DNA of 42,540 nt from an uncultured Collinsella sp. (GCA_947642445.1 CANRSF010000018.1:1-42540); one strand, 5' to 3'. Positions 17,253 through 25,013 are shown, numbered from the stretch's first letter. Numbers and translations: made by a program. Notes: generated by a model not told the origin, from the letters alone.

Positions 17253-17290
17253 AGAGTCCCCGTCGAGCACACGCCCGGCGGGGACTTTTT
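17253..17290 (+). terminator. Terminator after nfnB
   Basis: Stem AGTCCCCG/CGGGGACT followed by a T5 run, 28 bp after the nfnB stop. Confidence 0.88.
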
Positions 17291-17308
17291 CTATGCCAGA
17301 CCCCAGAT

Positions 17309-17344
17309 CACCACAAAGGAGACAGGCACCTTTGTGGTGGTTTT
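17309..17344. repeat. GGAGACAGGCACC palindrome (left bracket)
   Basis: An 11-bp perfect stem CACCACAAAGG/CCTTTGTGGTG encloses AGACAGGCA. It is the inverted partner of the hairpin at 17638-17679; together they bracket the alternating 15-bp motif array. Confidence 0.7.
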
Positions 17345-17364
17345 GGACTTGCCTGATCGTTTTG

Positions 17365-17580
17365 TCTCAATCTGTAACAGTTGGAGTCCGTTGAGCCCTG
17401 CAGTTGTTACAGATCGAGATATTGTGCCGGCCGCCCACGCCGCATCTCAATCTGTAACAGTTAGAGACCAAATATGCCGCCTGGTGTTACAGATCAAGAC
17501 GTTGGGCTGACGGCCGAACGGTTCATCTAAATCTGTAACAGTTAGAGCCATTTTCGCTGGCTTGGTGTTACAGATCGAGA
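17365..17580. repeat. Six alternating 15-bp motifs at 40-bp spacing
   Basis: The motif TCTCAATCTGTAACA occurs at 17365, 17445 and 17526 (as TCTAAATCTGTAACA). Its inverse TGTTACAGATCGAGA occurs at 17405, 17485 (CAAGA ending) and 17566. The spacers are 25, 25, 25, 26 and 25 bp. Odd spacers begin GTTRGAG, even ones are unrelated. Each motif pair can form a hairpin, and each odd site extends to an imperfect 23-bp palindrome. No gene is present. The layout resembles a BIME-type array of alternating palindromic units. Confidence 0.85.
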
Positions 17581-17637
17581 CTATGCAAAAGCCGAGGATA
17601 GGCACTGCCGCCAAGGCCTTCCCCTCGGCCTAAAACA

Positions 17638-17679
17638 AAAACCACCACAAAGGTGCACTGTCCCCTTTGTGGTGGTTTT
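17638..17679 (-). terminator. GGGGACAG palindrome acting as terminator
   Basis: A perfect 16-bp stem AAAACCACCACAAAGG/CCTTTGTGGTGGTTTT. On the reverse strand a TTTTTGTTTT tract follows. It starts 7 bp after the stop of the cytidylate-kinase-like gene. The loop carries GGGGACAGTGCA on the reverse strand, so a dispersed repeat appears to serve as the terminator. Confidence 0.85.
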
Positions 17680-17685
17680 GGTCGG

Positions 17686-18309
17686 TTAGTCTTCGAGCTG
17701 CGCTACTTTGTAGCGGTAGGCAGCGGCGATAACGTCTTTGCAGCCCTCGCGGCCCAGCTTGGCGCGGTTGACGACGATGTCCTTACCGCTCGTCATCTTC
17801 CACTTTCCGGCACTGTAGCGCTTATAGAACGCCTCGCGCGCCTTCTGCTGCTGCTTGACCAGCTTGGCGCCCTTCTTTTTATTAAGGCCACGCTTCTTGC
17901 GCACAATCTCGACGCGGTCCTCAAAAGGAGCGGTCACCAACACGGCAATGTGGTTGGGGTTGTTACGCAGCAGGTAATCGGACAGGCGGCCTTCGATAAT
18001 GCAGCTCTCGGTCTCGCCCAGGTCCAAAATCACCTGGCTCATCTTCTGGAACAACTTGTCCGAGTACGAACGCGCGTCGTAGCGGTCGGGCAGGAACGCC
18101 ATGTTCTCCACGGCCAGACGCTCGTCGTAGGCGGCCATCTTGTCGAGCGACTCGCCCGCGCGCAGCGACGCACGTACCAGCAGCTCGTTATCGTACAGCG
18201 GAATCCCCAACTCGTCGGCAAGCATGCGGCCAATCTCGTGGCCCTCGGCGCCAAAGTCGCGCGCGATGGTAATGACCACAGGATTCTTCTTGTTCTCCAG
18301 ATCGCTCAT
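17686..18309 (-). CDS. Cytidylate kinase-like family protein
   Basis: A 207-aa P-loop kinase-like protein. The N-terminus PVVITIARDFGAEGHEIGRMLADELGIPLYD fits the cytidylate-kinase-like family (Cmk-related), in which the classical GxxGxGKS loop is replaced by an ARDFGAEGHEIG-type loop. The middle has CIIEGRLSDYLL and VLVTAPFEDRVEIVRKKRGL, as in the lid region. The true substrate is not known for this family. AGAAAGGAATCGCG precedes the ATG. It lies downstream of the amino-acid ABC operon but is separated from it by a 102-nt hairpin structure, so it is probably transcribed on its own. Confidence 0.82.
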   Translation of the reverse strand: MSDLENKKNPVVITIARDFGAEGHEIGRMLADELGIPLYDNELLVRASLRAGESLDKMAAYDERLAVENMAFLPDRYDARSYSDKLFQKMSQVILDLGETESCIIEGRLSDYLLRNNPNHIAVLVTAPFEDRVEIVRKKRGLNKKKGAKLVKQQQKAREAFYKRYSAGKWKMTSGKDIVVNRAKLGREGCKDVIAAAYRYKVAQLED

Positions 18310-18375
18310 CGCGATTCCTTTCTAACAAATGAGAAAAGGCAATTCCTGATTCCCATTTTGTCACTTACGACCGTC

Positions 18376-18477
18376 CTGGTTTCCCAAGTGCGGCAGATTG
18401 CCCCGAAAGAGGAGCGCCGCGTACTAAATGTACGCAAGCGACGATTGAGGGGCAAGGTGCCGTGCTTGGGGAAGCAG
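18376..18477. repeat. 102-nt cruciform after the amino-acid ABC operon
   Basis: Arms of 29 nt at 18376-18404 and 18449-18477 pair with about 22 matches (TTTCCCAAGTGCGGCA against TGCCGTGCTTGGGGAA). Between them a perfect GCGTAC/GTACGC hairpin forms. It begins 3 bp beyond the permease stop, so it could end the operon or act as a structured RNA. Confidence 0.6.
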
Positions 18478-18479
18478 GA

Positions 18480-19118
18480 CTATGCGGCCACGATGCGGCG
18501 TTGATATGCCCTCACCAGCAGCGAGATACCAAAGTTGAGCACGAAGTACATCGCAAACACCAGGCCGTAGAGCATAAGCACCTGCGACAGGTCGATCGCG
18601 TGGGCCATCACGACGTTTGCCGTGTACATGAGCTCGGCCACGTTAATGCCCGAAAGATACGAGCTGTCCTTGATGACGGTCGTGCACTGGCTAAACAGCG
18701 CCGGAATGATCGTCTTAAATGTCTGCGGCAGAATGATGTAGCGCATGGTGGCAAAGAAGCCAAAGCCCTGGCTCTGCGCTGCCTCAAACTGGCCGCGCGG
18801 AATCGAGTTGAGGCCGCCGCGCACAATCTCGGCCATAACAGCGCTGGTAAACAGCGTAAAGGCGATGGTCGAAATCACAATGTCCAAACCCTGCACCGTA
18901 AAGTAGATAAACAGGATCCACAGCAGGTTCGGCGTGCAACGGAACAGCTCGATGTAGGCACTCACCAAAATACGAAACGGGCGGGGCGCATAGCTTTTAA
19001 CGAGCGCCAGCACCGTGCCAAAGATGAGCGAGAAAAAAATCGACAGCGCCGAGATCTCGATCGTCTTAACAAAGCCGCCCCAAATGTAGAGCAGGTTGGT
19101 CGCGTTGAAGATTTCCAT
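18480..19118 (-). CDS. Polar amino-acid ABC transporter permease (second)
   Basis: Inner-membrane permease of the HisMQ/GlnP family, 212 aa with about five membrane spans. It has the N-terminal IEISALSIFFSLIFGTVLALV and the EAA coupling loop RGGLNSIPRGQFEAAQSQGFGFFATMRYIILPQ, which contacts the ATPase. The first permease gene ends 3 bp upstream of its ATG. It probably pairs with that permease as a heterodimer. The exact amino acid is not predictable; glutamine, glutamate or cystine families are typical. Confidence 0.9.
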   Translation of the reverse strand: MEIFNATNLLYIWGGFVKTIEISALSIFFSLIFGTVLALVKSYAPRPFRILVSAYIELFRCTPNLLWILFIYFTVQGLDIVISTIAFTLFTSAVMAEIVRGGLNSIPRGQFEAAQSQGFGFFATMRYIILPQTFKTIIPALFSQCTTVIKDSSYLSGINVAELMYTANVVMAHAIDLSQVLMLYGLVFAMYFVLNFGISLLVRAYQRRIVAA

Positions 19119-19121
19119 GCG

Positions 19122-19868
19122 CTAGGCCTCCTCTACGTTGTCGAGCCCCAGCTCGGCGAGGCTCACGCCGCGCGGACGCTCCTTGGAGCGGCGCTCGAGC
19201 CACTGCACCAGCATGGCGAGCGGAAAGCAGATGATGAAGTACATAAGGCAGCAGACGATGTATCCCTGCAGGTAACCGTACAGGCTCACAAAGTTGTCTG
19301 AACGGTACATAAGGTCGCCGCCGGCCACAAGCGCCAGCACCGACGTGTTCTTGACTAGGTTGAGTGCCTGGTTACACAGCGGCGGCAGAATGATCTTGAA
19401 TGTCTGGGGCAGCACGATGTACCAGTACGCCTGCGCACGGGTGAAGCCCTGGCTCTGCGCCGCCTCCATCTGACCGCGCGGAACCGCCTCGATACCGGTG
19501 CGGATAACCTCCGAGATGTAGGCCGCGTGATACAGGCCCACGCCCAAGAAGCCCAGCACGAACGGCGCGATGCGCACCGGCTGGTCGGCACCGGTTATGG
19601 CCTGCAAAAACTGCGGACCAGCCATGTACATAAAGAGCACCTGCACGGGCAACGGGGTGTTCTGGTAAAACTCCACGTACACGCGGCTTATGGCGCGCAG
19701 CACGCGCGAACGGGTGGTAGAGAACACACCCAGCAGCGTGCCCAGCACCAGCGACAGCAGCAGACCGGCAACGACCACCTGTAGCGTCACGCCAAAGCCC
19801 TCCCAGAAGGGCCCCATGTTTTGAAATGTCGTCGACCAACGGTCGGCGTCAAATAATCCTTCGAGCAT
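19122..19868 (-). CDS. Polar amino-acid ABC transporter permease (first)
   Basis: A 248-aa permease of the HisMQ family. Features are VTLQVVVAGLLLSLVLGTLLGV, YVEFYQNTPLPVQVLFMY (typical of this family) and the EAA loop RTGIEAVPRGQMEAAQSQGFTRAQAYWYIVLPQ. The start at 19868 has AAGGAATCAA just upstream; the longer frame to 19901 lacks a ribosome site. It follows the binding-protein gene by 25 bp and has a C-terminal tail rich in charged residues. Confidence 0.9.
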   Translation of the reverse strand: MLEGLFDADRWSTTFQNMGPFWEGFGVTLQVVVAGLLLSLVLGTLLGVFSTTRSRVLRAISRVYVEFYQNTPLPVQVLFMYMAGPQFLQAITGADQPVRIAPFVLGFLGVGLYHAAYISEVIRTGIEAVPRGQMEAAQSQGFTRAQAYWYIVLPQTFKIILPPLCNQALNLVKNTSVLALVAGGDLMYRSDNFVSLYGYLQGYIVCCLMYFIICFPLAMLVQWLERRSKERPRGVSLAELGLDNVEEA

Positions 19869-19893
19869 TTGATTCCTTCCTTGGACGATGCGC

Positions 19894-20769
19894 CTATACA
19901 AGACCCCAGGTCTTGACCTCTTGGTCGAGCCAGCCGTCGGCCAGACGATCGCAAATCACCTGATCGACCACGGCCGAAAGGTCGCAGCCCTTCTTGGTCG
20001 CCACGCCGTAGCCCTGCTCGCCAAACTTGACCTCGGGCTGCAACAGCTCAACGGTCTCGTTCATGTAACCGGCCAGCGTGGAGCGGTCCATGGCAAAGAC
20101 GTCGATATTGCCGGCGTCGAGCGAACTCTTGATGATGGGATAGCCACTAAAGGCCCTAAACTCGGGCTTACAGCTAAAGCCGTTGTCCTTGATCATCTGC
20201 TCGATCAGGCCCTGCGTGGTGGCACCCTGGCTCACGCCGATGACCTTGCCGTCCAGGTCCTCAATCGAGGTAAAGCCCGAACGCTTCTTGACCATGAGTC
20301 CCACGTAGTCGGTGCGGTACGGCGTCGAGAAATCCCAGCTCTTCTTGCGCTCGTCGGTGATGGTGTAGGTCGCCGCGACCACGTCGAGTTGGCCGTTATC
20401 GATCAGCGGGCCGCGTGTCTTGGGCGTTACGTCGGTAAACTCGACAAGCTCCTGGGCACGGGCTTCCTTGTAGCTCACGCCAAAGACAGCGGCGGCGATC
20501 TGGTAGCACAAATCGACTTCCATGCCCTCAAAGCGGCCTTTGGCGGTGTCGTAATAGCCGTAGCCGGGAACATCTTTCTTGACACCGGCATTCAGATGGC
20601 CGCGCGACTTGATGGCCGCAAGCTTGGATCCCTTGTCGGAACCCTCGCCGCTGGTGGAGTTGCCGCAACCGGTGAGCGCGGTCCCCGTCAGCGCGAGCAT
20701 GCCGGCGCCCGCCAGCTGCAAAAAGTGACGGCGCGACACGGCCGCCCTCGTCATATCCGTCATGTCCAT
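19894..20769 (-). CDS. Amino-acid ABC transporter substrate-binding lipoprotein
   Basis: Extracellular receptor of the importer, solute-binding family 3. The N-terminus has a twin-arginine-like SRRHFLQLAGAG followed by a hydrophobic run and a lipobox ending LTGC, so it may be a Tat-exported lipoprotein. The mature part shows the family pattern LNAGVKKDVPGYGYYD, FEGMEVDLCYQIAAAVFG, VDVVAATYTIT-like (here LDVVAATYTIT), WDFSTPYRTDYVGLMVKK, GKVIGVSQGATTQ and IDVFAMDRSTLAGYM. The start lies among several close ATG codons (20769, 20763); 20769 is used. It lies between the ATPase gene (8-bp gap) and the first permease. Confidence 0.9.
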   Translation of the reverse strand: MDMTDMTRAAVSRRHFLQLAGAGMLALTGTALTGCGNSTSGEGSDKGSKLAAIKSRGHLNAGVKKDVPGYGYYDTAKGRFEGMEVDLCYQIAAAVFGVSYKEARAQELVEFTDVTPKTRGPLIDNGQLDVVAATYTITDERKKSWDFSTPYRTDYVGLMVKKRSGFTSIEDLDGKVIGVSQGATTQGLIEQMIKDNGFSCKPEFRAFSGYPIIKSSLDAGNIDVFAMDRSTLAGYMNETVELLQPEVKFGEQGYGVATKKGCDLSAVVDQVICDRLADGWLDQEVKTWGLV

Positions 20770-20777
20770 CACCGCGC

Positions 20778-21509
20778 CTAGTGCAGAATCTTGGACAGGA
20801 ACTCGCGGCAGCGCGGGTTCTCGGGGTTATCGAAGAAGTGCTCGGGCGTGCCCTCCTCCAGGATGCGGCCGTCCTCCATAAAGATGACGCGGTCGGCCAC
20901 CTGGCGCGCAAAGCCCATCTCATGCGTCACGCAGATCATGGTGATGTCCTCCTGCGCAAGCTCAATCATAACGTCCAGAACCTCCTGGACCATCTCGGGG
21001 TCGAGCGCCGAGGTCGGCTCGTCAAACAGGATGATGGGCTGCTTGGTACACAGGGCACGGGCGATGGCGATGCGCTGCTGCTGACCACCCGAGAGATTCT
21101 GCGGATACTCGCCGGCCTTATGCGCCATGCCGACGCGCTTGAGTGCGGCGATGGCGATCTCGGTCGCCTCCTCCTTGCTCTTCTTTTGCAGCTTGATGGG
21201 CGCGAGCGTCAGATTGCCGAGCACCGTCATGTTGGGATACAGGTTGAACTGCTGAAACACCATGGAGCTGTACTTGCGAGCCATCTCCAGGTGATTCTTT
21301 TTGGTGAGCGGCGTACCGTCGATGACGACCTCGCCCGACGTAGGCTCCTCCAGATAATCGACGCAACGGATGAGCGTCGACTTACCCGAACCAGAAGGCC
21401 CGATCATTACGAGCTTCTCGCCGCGCTTGACGGTGAGGTTGATATCTTTGAGCACATGCAGGTCGCCAAAGTACTTGTTGAGATGCTTGATCTCGATCAT
21501 GTCTGCCAT
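20778..21509 (-). CDS. Polar amino-acid ABC transporter ATP-binding protein
   Basis: Cytoplasmic ATPase of the HisP/GlnQ family, 243 aa. Walker A is GPSGSGKST, followed by [21 protein letters not shown], signature [15 protein letters not shown], Walker [16 protein letters not shown] and switch [21 protein letters not shown], all typical. AGGGAAGGGACATTC precedes the ATG at 21509. It is the first gene of the four-gene importer operon. A TACAAT (reverse strand, 21550-21545) is a possible -10. Confidence 0.94.
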   Translation of the reverse strand: MADMIEIKHLNKYFGDLHVLKDINLTVKRGEKLVMIGPSGSGKSTLIRCVDYLEEPTSGEVVIDGTPLTKKNHLEMARKYSSMVFQQFNLYPNMTVLGNLTLAPIKLQKKSKEEATEIAIAALKRVGMAHKAGEYPQNLSGGQQQRIAIARALCTKQPIILFDEPTSALDPEMVQEVLDVMIELAQEDITMICVTHEMGFARQVADRVIFMEDGRILEEGTPEHFFDNPENPRCREFLSKILH

Positions 21510-21615
21510 GAATGTCCCTTCCCTGCGTTTACACGAGTTGAACTATTGTACGGAAAGAACCACGTTTCCGCAGCCCACGCTACATCCCCGTAAAGAACCC
21601 GCAACCTTCCGCCCA

Positions 21616-21680
21616 CTCATTGGGCACAGACTTAAATGAGTACCCCCCGTGGGTACTCATTTAAGTCTGTCCCCAATGAG
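21616..21680. repeat. 65-bp GGGGACAG palindrome upstream of the ABC operon
   Basis: Two 30-nt arms (21616-21645 and 21651-21680) pair at 29 of 30 positions around a 5-nt loop. The outer part reads CTCATTGGGCACAGACTT and the inner part AAATGAGTACCC. The GGGGACAG core is on the reverse strand at the right arm. Confidence 0.8.
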
Positions 21681-21723
21681 CACCGAAAATAATACAACCG
21701 CCCTTGTTGAGCATAAGTCAGCG

Positions 21724-21864
21724 AAAACCCGTACACGCGAGCAAGGTGACGTGAAATGAAAGGGCGCAGACCTTATGGTCGCGCCCTTGAAATTGAACGT
21801 CAGATTGCCGTGTGTACGGGTTTGCAGCGTCGAGCCGTTACGCGGTTTGGTAAAACCGCGTAAC
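21724..21864 (-). terminator. Nested hairpins downstream of yqeY
   Basis: Closest to the gene is a perfect 12-bp stem GTTACGCGGTTT/AAACCGCGTAAC (21837-21864). Beyond it is a 100-nt nested structure: outer AAACCCGTACAC/GTGTACGGGTTT, middle TGACGT/ACGTCA, inner AAGGGCGC with GACC, TTAT loop and GGTC with GCGCCCTT. It ends yqeY transcription or forms a structured 3' end. Confidence 0.65.
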
Positions 21865-21867
21865 AAA

Positions 21868-22311
21868 TTACGCGAGTTTGGCTCCAACGATCTTTGCTGC
21901 TGCCGGCTTATCAAAGTTGCCGCCAGTGGCCTTACCCAGAGCGCCCATGACCTGGCCCATCTGCTTCTTGGACGTGGCGCCCAGCTCGGCGATGACCTGC
22001 TCGATCAGGGCCTCGAGCTCCTCGCCCGAAACCTGCGCGGGCAGAAGGCTCTCCAGAATCTTGACCTGCTCGGTCAGGTTGTCGGTACGCTCTTGGTCGG
22101 TGCCGGCCTTGATGGACATCTCCAGCGTCTCGCTCGTCTGCTTAATCAGACGCTTGATCATGCTGTTGACGTCTTCCTCGGTCACATCGCGGCGCTCGTT
22201 AACCTCGATATTCTTCACCTCGGCCTTGACCTGGCGAATGATGGACAGGCGAACCTTGTCCTTAGCCTTCATGGCCGCGATCATTTCCTTCTGCAGCTCT
22301 TCGTTGGTCAT
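21868..22311 (-). CDS. GatB/YqeY domain protein
   Basis: A 147-aa helical protein of the YqeY family, related to the tRNA-binding tail of GatB. It shows EMIAAMKAKDKVRLSIIRQVKAEVKNIEV, then LIKQTSETLEMSIKAG, LLPAQVSGEELEALIEQVIAELGATSKKQMGQVMGALGKATGGNFDKPAAAKIV, all typical. Its cellular role is not settled, though linkage to tRNA aminoacylation or amidation is suspected. GAGAGGA sits at good spacing for the ATG at 22311; a TTG at 22317 is less likely. It lies 54 bp downstream of the foldase gene. Confidence 0.9.
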   Translation of the reverse strand: MTNEELQKEMIAAMKAKDKVRLSIIRQVKAEVKNIEVNERRDVTEEDVNSMIKRLIKQTSETLEMSIKAGTDQERTDNLTEQVKILESLLPAQVSGEELEALIEQVIAELGATSKKQMGQVMGALGKATGGNFDKPAAAKIVGAKLA

Positions 22312-22365
22312 CTGCAAATCCTCTCTAATAGCGTGGGCGGCACTCGCGCGAGCACCGCCCCATGA

Positions 22366-23586
22366 TTACTCAGTCGTCGACGAATCGTCGGTCGAACTCT
22401 TGGTAACGCCCTTCAGACTCACGTTATAGGGTACGTCCTTGGGCATGGGGTTGACGGTGATGTCGGCATCCTTCTTGTACTGCTCCAGCCACTCGCTGTA
22501 CGCAGTGCTGGCCGCTTGCGTCTTCACCACGTTGGAGACGTACTTTTTGATGGCCTTGGGCACCTGGTTGATGTCATCAACCTGATTATCGACATGGAAG
22601 TAGTCGGTGCACTTGATGATGTGGTAGCCATAGGTCGACTCGATGACTTCGCTCACGTCGCCCTTGTTGAGCCCCTCGAGCGCCGTCTGGTAGCTGTCGA
22701 CAAAGGTGGTGAGCTTATCCCAGCCCACATCGCCCTTCTTCTCCTTGGAACCGGTGTCCTCGGAGTACTGCTCAACGGCGTCCTCAAAGCTCAGCTCACC
22801 GGAGTTGATCTTGTCCAGGCACTCCTGCGCCTTGGCCTTGGCGGCAGCCTTGTTCTCGTCGGAAGCGTCGGAATCAACCTTGATCAGGATGTTCGACGAG
22901 CGGCGGGCGTCGTTGTAGCTGGACAGGTTTTCGTTGATGTAATCGACGATCTCGCTGTCCTTGGGCTTGCTCGTGGGCGCGACGGCATCCTTGAGTTTCT
23001 GCTGCGCCAGACTCTCCTTGAGCGAATCCTTGTAGGTATCCTCGGTATAGCCGTAGGTCTTGAGGGTCTTCTTAAAGGCCTTGGCACCGCCCGCGCTCTT
23101 GCATGCGTCCTTCCAAGCCTTCTCGACCTCCTCGTCCGACACCGTCACGCCGTTCTCCTTCTGTGCCTGTTGAAGCAGAATCTGCTGCGTGTAGGAGTCG
23201 ATGAGTTGCTTGCGGTACTTCTTGGGCGTGAGGTCGTTGTCGACCAGGTACTGCGCCCAGTCCTTGTCATTGGTGTAGCCGTAGGACGTGCGCATGCTCA
23301 TGATCTGCTTGGTCACGGTGTCCTCGGTGAGGTTGGTGCCGTTGATAGTGGCAGCTACACCGCCGGTAAGCTTGTAGCCCGAGGTATCCTCTGCCTGCGA
23401 CATCAGGCCGGAGCACGCCATGGCCGAGACGGAAAGCAGCATTGCCAGCACGCCGATGACCACCAGAACGATCTTGACGGTCTTGGACACGCGGGTCTTG
23501 CGCTGCTTCTTGCGAGAGCTGGAGGCGGCGCGAGCCTGCTGCTCGGGCGTCGGCTCGGGTGCGGGGTTCTTTTTCTTATTTGCCAT
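22366..23586 (-). CDS. Membrane-anchored PpiC-type peptidyl-prolyl isomerase / foldase
   Basis: Extracytoplasmic folding factor of the SurA/PrsA type, 406 aa. A basic, cytoplasmic N-tail (KKKNPAPEPTPEQQ, KKQRKTRVSK) precedes one membrane segment (IVLVVIGVLAMLLSVSAMAC); the Cys could be lipidated but the spacing is not a clean lipobox. A SurA-N-like helical region follows, then a parvulin domain around 235-340 (SSNILIKVDSD, LSFEDAVEQYSEDTGSKEKKGDVGW, GYHIIKCTDYF). AAAGG precedes the ATG at 23586. The C-terminal region is charged and ends SSTDDSSTTE. It may help fold secreted surface proteins. Confidence 0.88.
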   Translation of the reverse strand: MANKKKNPAPEPTPEQQARAASSSRKKQRKTRVSKTVKIVLVVIGVLAMLLSVSAMACSGLMSQAEDTSGYKLTGGVAATINGTNLTEDTVTKQIMSMRTSYGYTNDKDWAQYLVDNDLTPKKYRKQLIDSYTQQILLQQAQKENGVTVSDEEVEKAWKDACKSAGGAKAFKKTLKTYGYTEDTYKDSLKESLAQQKLKDAVAPTSKPKDSEIVDYINENLSSYNDARRSSNILIKVDSDASDENKAAAKAKAQECLDKINSGELSFEDAVEQYSEDTGSKEKKGDVGWDKLTTFVDSYQTALEGLNKGDVSEVIESTYGYHIIKCTDYFHVDNQVDDINQVPKAIKKYVSNVVKTQAASTAYSEWLEQYKKDADITVNPMPKDVPYNVSLKGVTKSSTDDSSTTE

Positions 23587-23652
23587 AGTTGGCCTTTCGC
23601 ATAACGAATCGAACAAACGCCATTGTGTCACAACGCAGCCCCCGCGGCACGC

Positions 23653-23705
23653 TTGGTGCATTGGGGACAGGTTAATCTGCACCATTTTGGTGCAAAGGGG
23701 ACAGC
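23653..23705. repeat. GGGGACAG repeat between foldase and PTS IIA
   Basis: TTGGGGACAGGTTAATC, a 7-bp stem TGCACCA/TGGTGCA, then AAGGGGACAG. Two direct GGGGACAG copies flank the stem. It is a member of the same dispersed family as 17309, 17638, 21616 and 26225. Confidence 0.75.
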
Positions 23706-23721
23706 TCTGGCAGCCGGCACC

Positions 23722-24186
23722 TTAGAAGTGACGGCGGATGGCGTCGACCATGCCCTGGGACGTGGTCTGGCCGAGCACGTCGGCTGCGGCATCGGCGTCC
23801 ATAAAGATGTTCATGAGCGCCTGCAGGGCCTCGACCTGGCCGCCCGGCTCGGCGATGCCCAGATTGATGACGATCTGCGCCGGCACCGGAGCGCCCATGC
23901 CAGCCATAGCGTTAAATGTCACGGGCGCGGCGGGCTTCACCACCGCGATATAGGGCTTAGCCACAAACCCCGGATCGGTATGCGGAATGGCAATGTTTGC
24001 CGCCGGCATGGCAAGACCCGTGGGATAGGCATCCTCGCGCGTGCGAACGGCGTCGAACCAACCGTCGGCAATGTAGCCACGCGGTACAAGCTCGCCCTCA
24101 AGCCGCGCGAACACCTCATCCGGCGTCGCACACTCCCAATCAAAAAACACCAGCTCAGGCGCAAACAGCGCTTCGTTATCCGCCAT
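23722..24186 (-). CDS. PTS EIIA domain protein (fructose/galactitol type), orphan
   Basis: A 154-aa single-domain PTS IIA. The motif YPTGLAMPAANIAIPHTD places the phospho-accepting His at 69. The C-terminal half (VVKPAAPVTF, AQIVINLGI, LQALMNIFMD) fits the PF00359 fold, closest in style to galactitol GatA. No IIB or IIC partner is next to it, so it may serve a distant permease or act in regulation. GAGAGAGGTGAGC precedes the ATG. Confidence 0.85.
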   Translation of the reverse strand: MADNEALFAPELVFFDWECATPDEVFARLEGELVPRGYIADGWFDAVRTREDAYPTGLAMPAANIAIPHTDPGFVAKPYIAVVKPAAPVTFNAMAGMGAPVPAQIVINLGIAEPGGQVEALQALMNIFMDADAAADVLGQTTSQGMVDAIRRHF

Positions 24187-24235
24187 GCGCTCACCTCTCT
24201 CACCTAGTCATTCAAGAACGTCCCCGATGACTACC

Positions 24236-24281
24236 CAAAACAAAAGGTGGCCACACGCGCCTTGGCGCCAATGACCACCCT
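24236..24281 (-). terminator. Terminator after purN
   Basis: On the reverse strand, GGGTGGTCA and TGGCCACC arms surround a GCGCC-rich inner hairpin and are followed by TTTTGTTTTG. It lies 31 bp past the purN stop. Confidence 0.7.
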
Positions 24282-24311
24282 AACCACTCAACTAAATTGC
24301 ACTGTGCACCG

Positions 24312-25013
24312 CTAGCCGCGGGGCGCATCAATTGCGACCTTGCCGTTCTCCAGCACGTGGACGCGGCCATCGGCGAGCATCTGCACGACCTCGGGATACA
24401 GCACGTGCTCAATCGCGTGGATGTGCTCCTCGAGCGTGTCGACGTCCCAGCCCTCCTCAACAGCCAGCGCACGCTGGGCGATGATGGGGCCGTTGTCGTA
24501 GATCTCGTTGGCAAAGTGCACGGTCACGCCGGTCACCTTGACGCCGCGGGCAAACGCATCGTCAATCGCGTGGGCACCGGTAAAGCTCGGCAGCAGGGCC
24601 GGGTGCAGGTTGACCACACGGTTGGGGAACGCCGCCAGCAGCGGTGTATGCACCATGCGCATGTAGCCGGCCATGACCACATACTCGCAGCCGCGCTCGA
24701 GCAGCTCGTGCGCGATGATCTCGTCGGCGGCGATGGGGTCGGCATAGACATCCTTGGACAGCGTAAGCGTCTGGATGCCCGCACGCTCTGCACGTTGCAG
24801 ACCCTTGGCCGAAGGACGGCTCGACACCACAAGCTCAATAGAAGCGTTGAGCTTGCCGGCGGCAATCAGATCGATCAGCGCTTGCAAGTTGGTACCCGAA
24901 CCGCTGATGAGCACACCGATCTTGAGCGGCTCAGCCGTATCGGTGCCAGTCGGACGGGTATAGGGCACAAAGTCCAGGCCCTCGGCAGCAGCCATCTGCT
25001 CGTTAGCGCTCAT
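24312..25013 (-). CDS. purN: Phosphoribosylglycinamide formyltransferase
   Basis: Formyl-THF-dependent third step of purine synthesis (GAR to FGAR). The 233-aa protein has IGVLISGSGTNLQALID, VVSSRPSAKGLQRAERAGI, VVMAGYMRMV, NLHPALLPSFTGAHAIDDAFARGVKVTGVTVHFANEIYDNGPIIAQRAL, which includes the catalytic N-H-D set. About 28 extra residues precede the usual start. The ATG overlaps the end of purM by 11 bp, so it is coupled to it. It is the last gene of purF-purM-purN. Confidence 0.95.
   Translation of the reverse strand: MSANEQMAAAEGLDFVPYTRPTGTDTAEPLKIGVLISGSGTNLQALIDLIAAGKLNASIELVVSSRPSAKGLQRAERAGIQTLTLSKDVYADPIAADEIIAHELLERGCEYVVMAGYMRMVHTPLLAAFPNRVVNLHPALLPSFTGAHAIDDAFARGVKVTGVTVHFANEIYDNGPIIAQRALAVEEGWDVDTLEEHIHAIEHVLYPEVVQMLADGRVHVLENGKVAIDAPRG

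Noticed and set aside
17365..17580. CRISPR array
   Set aside because: The repeats are only 15 bp, alternate in orientation, and no cas genes are present in the window.
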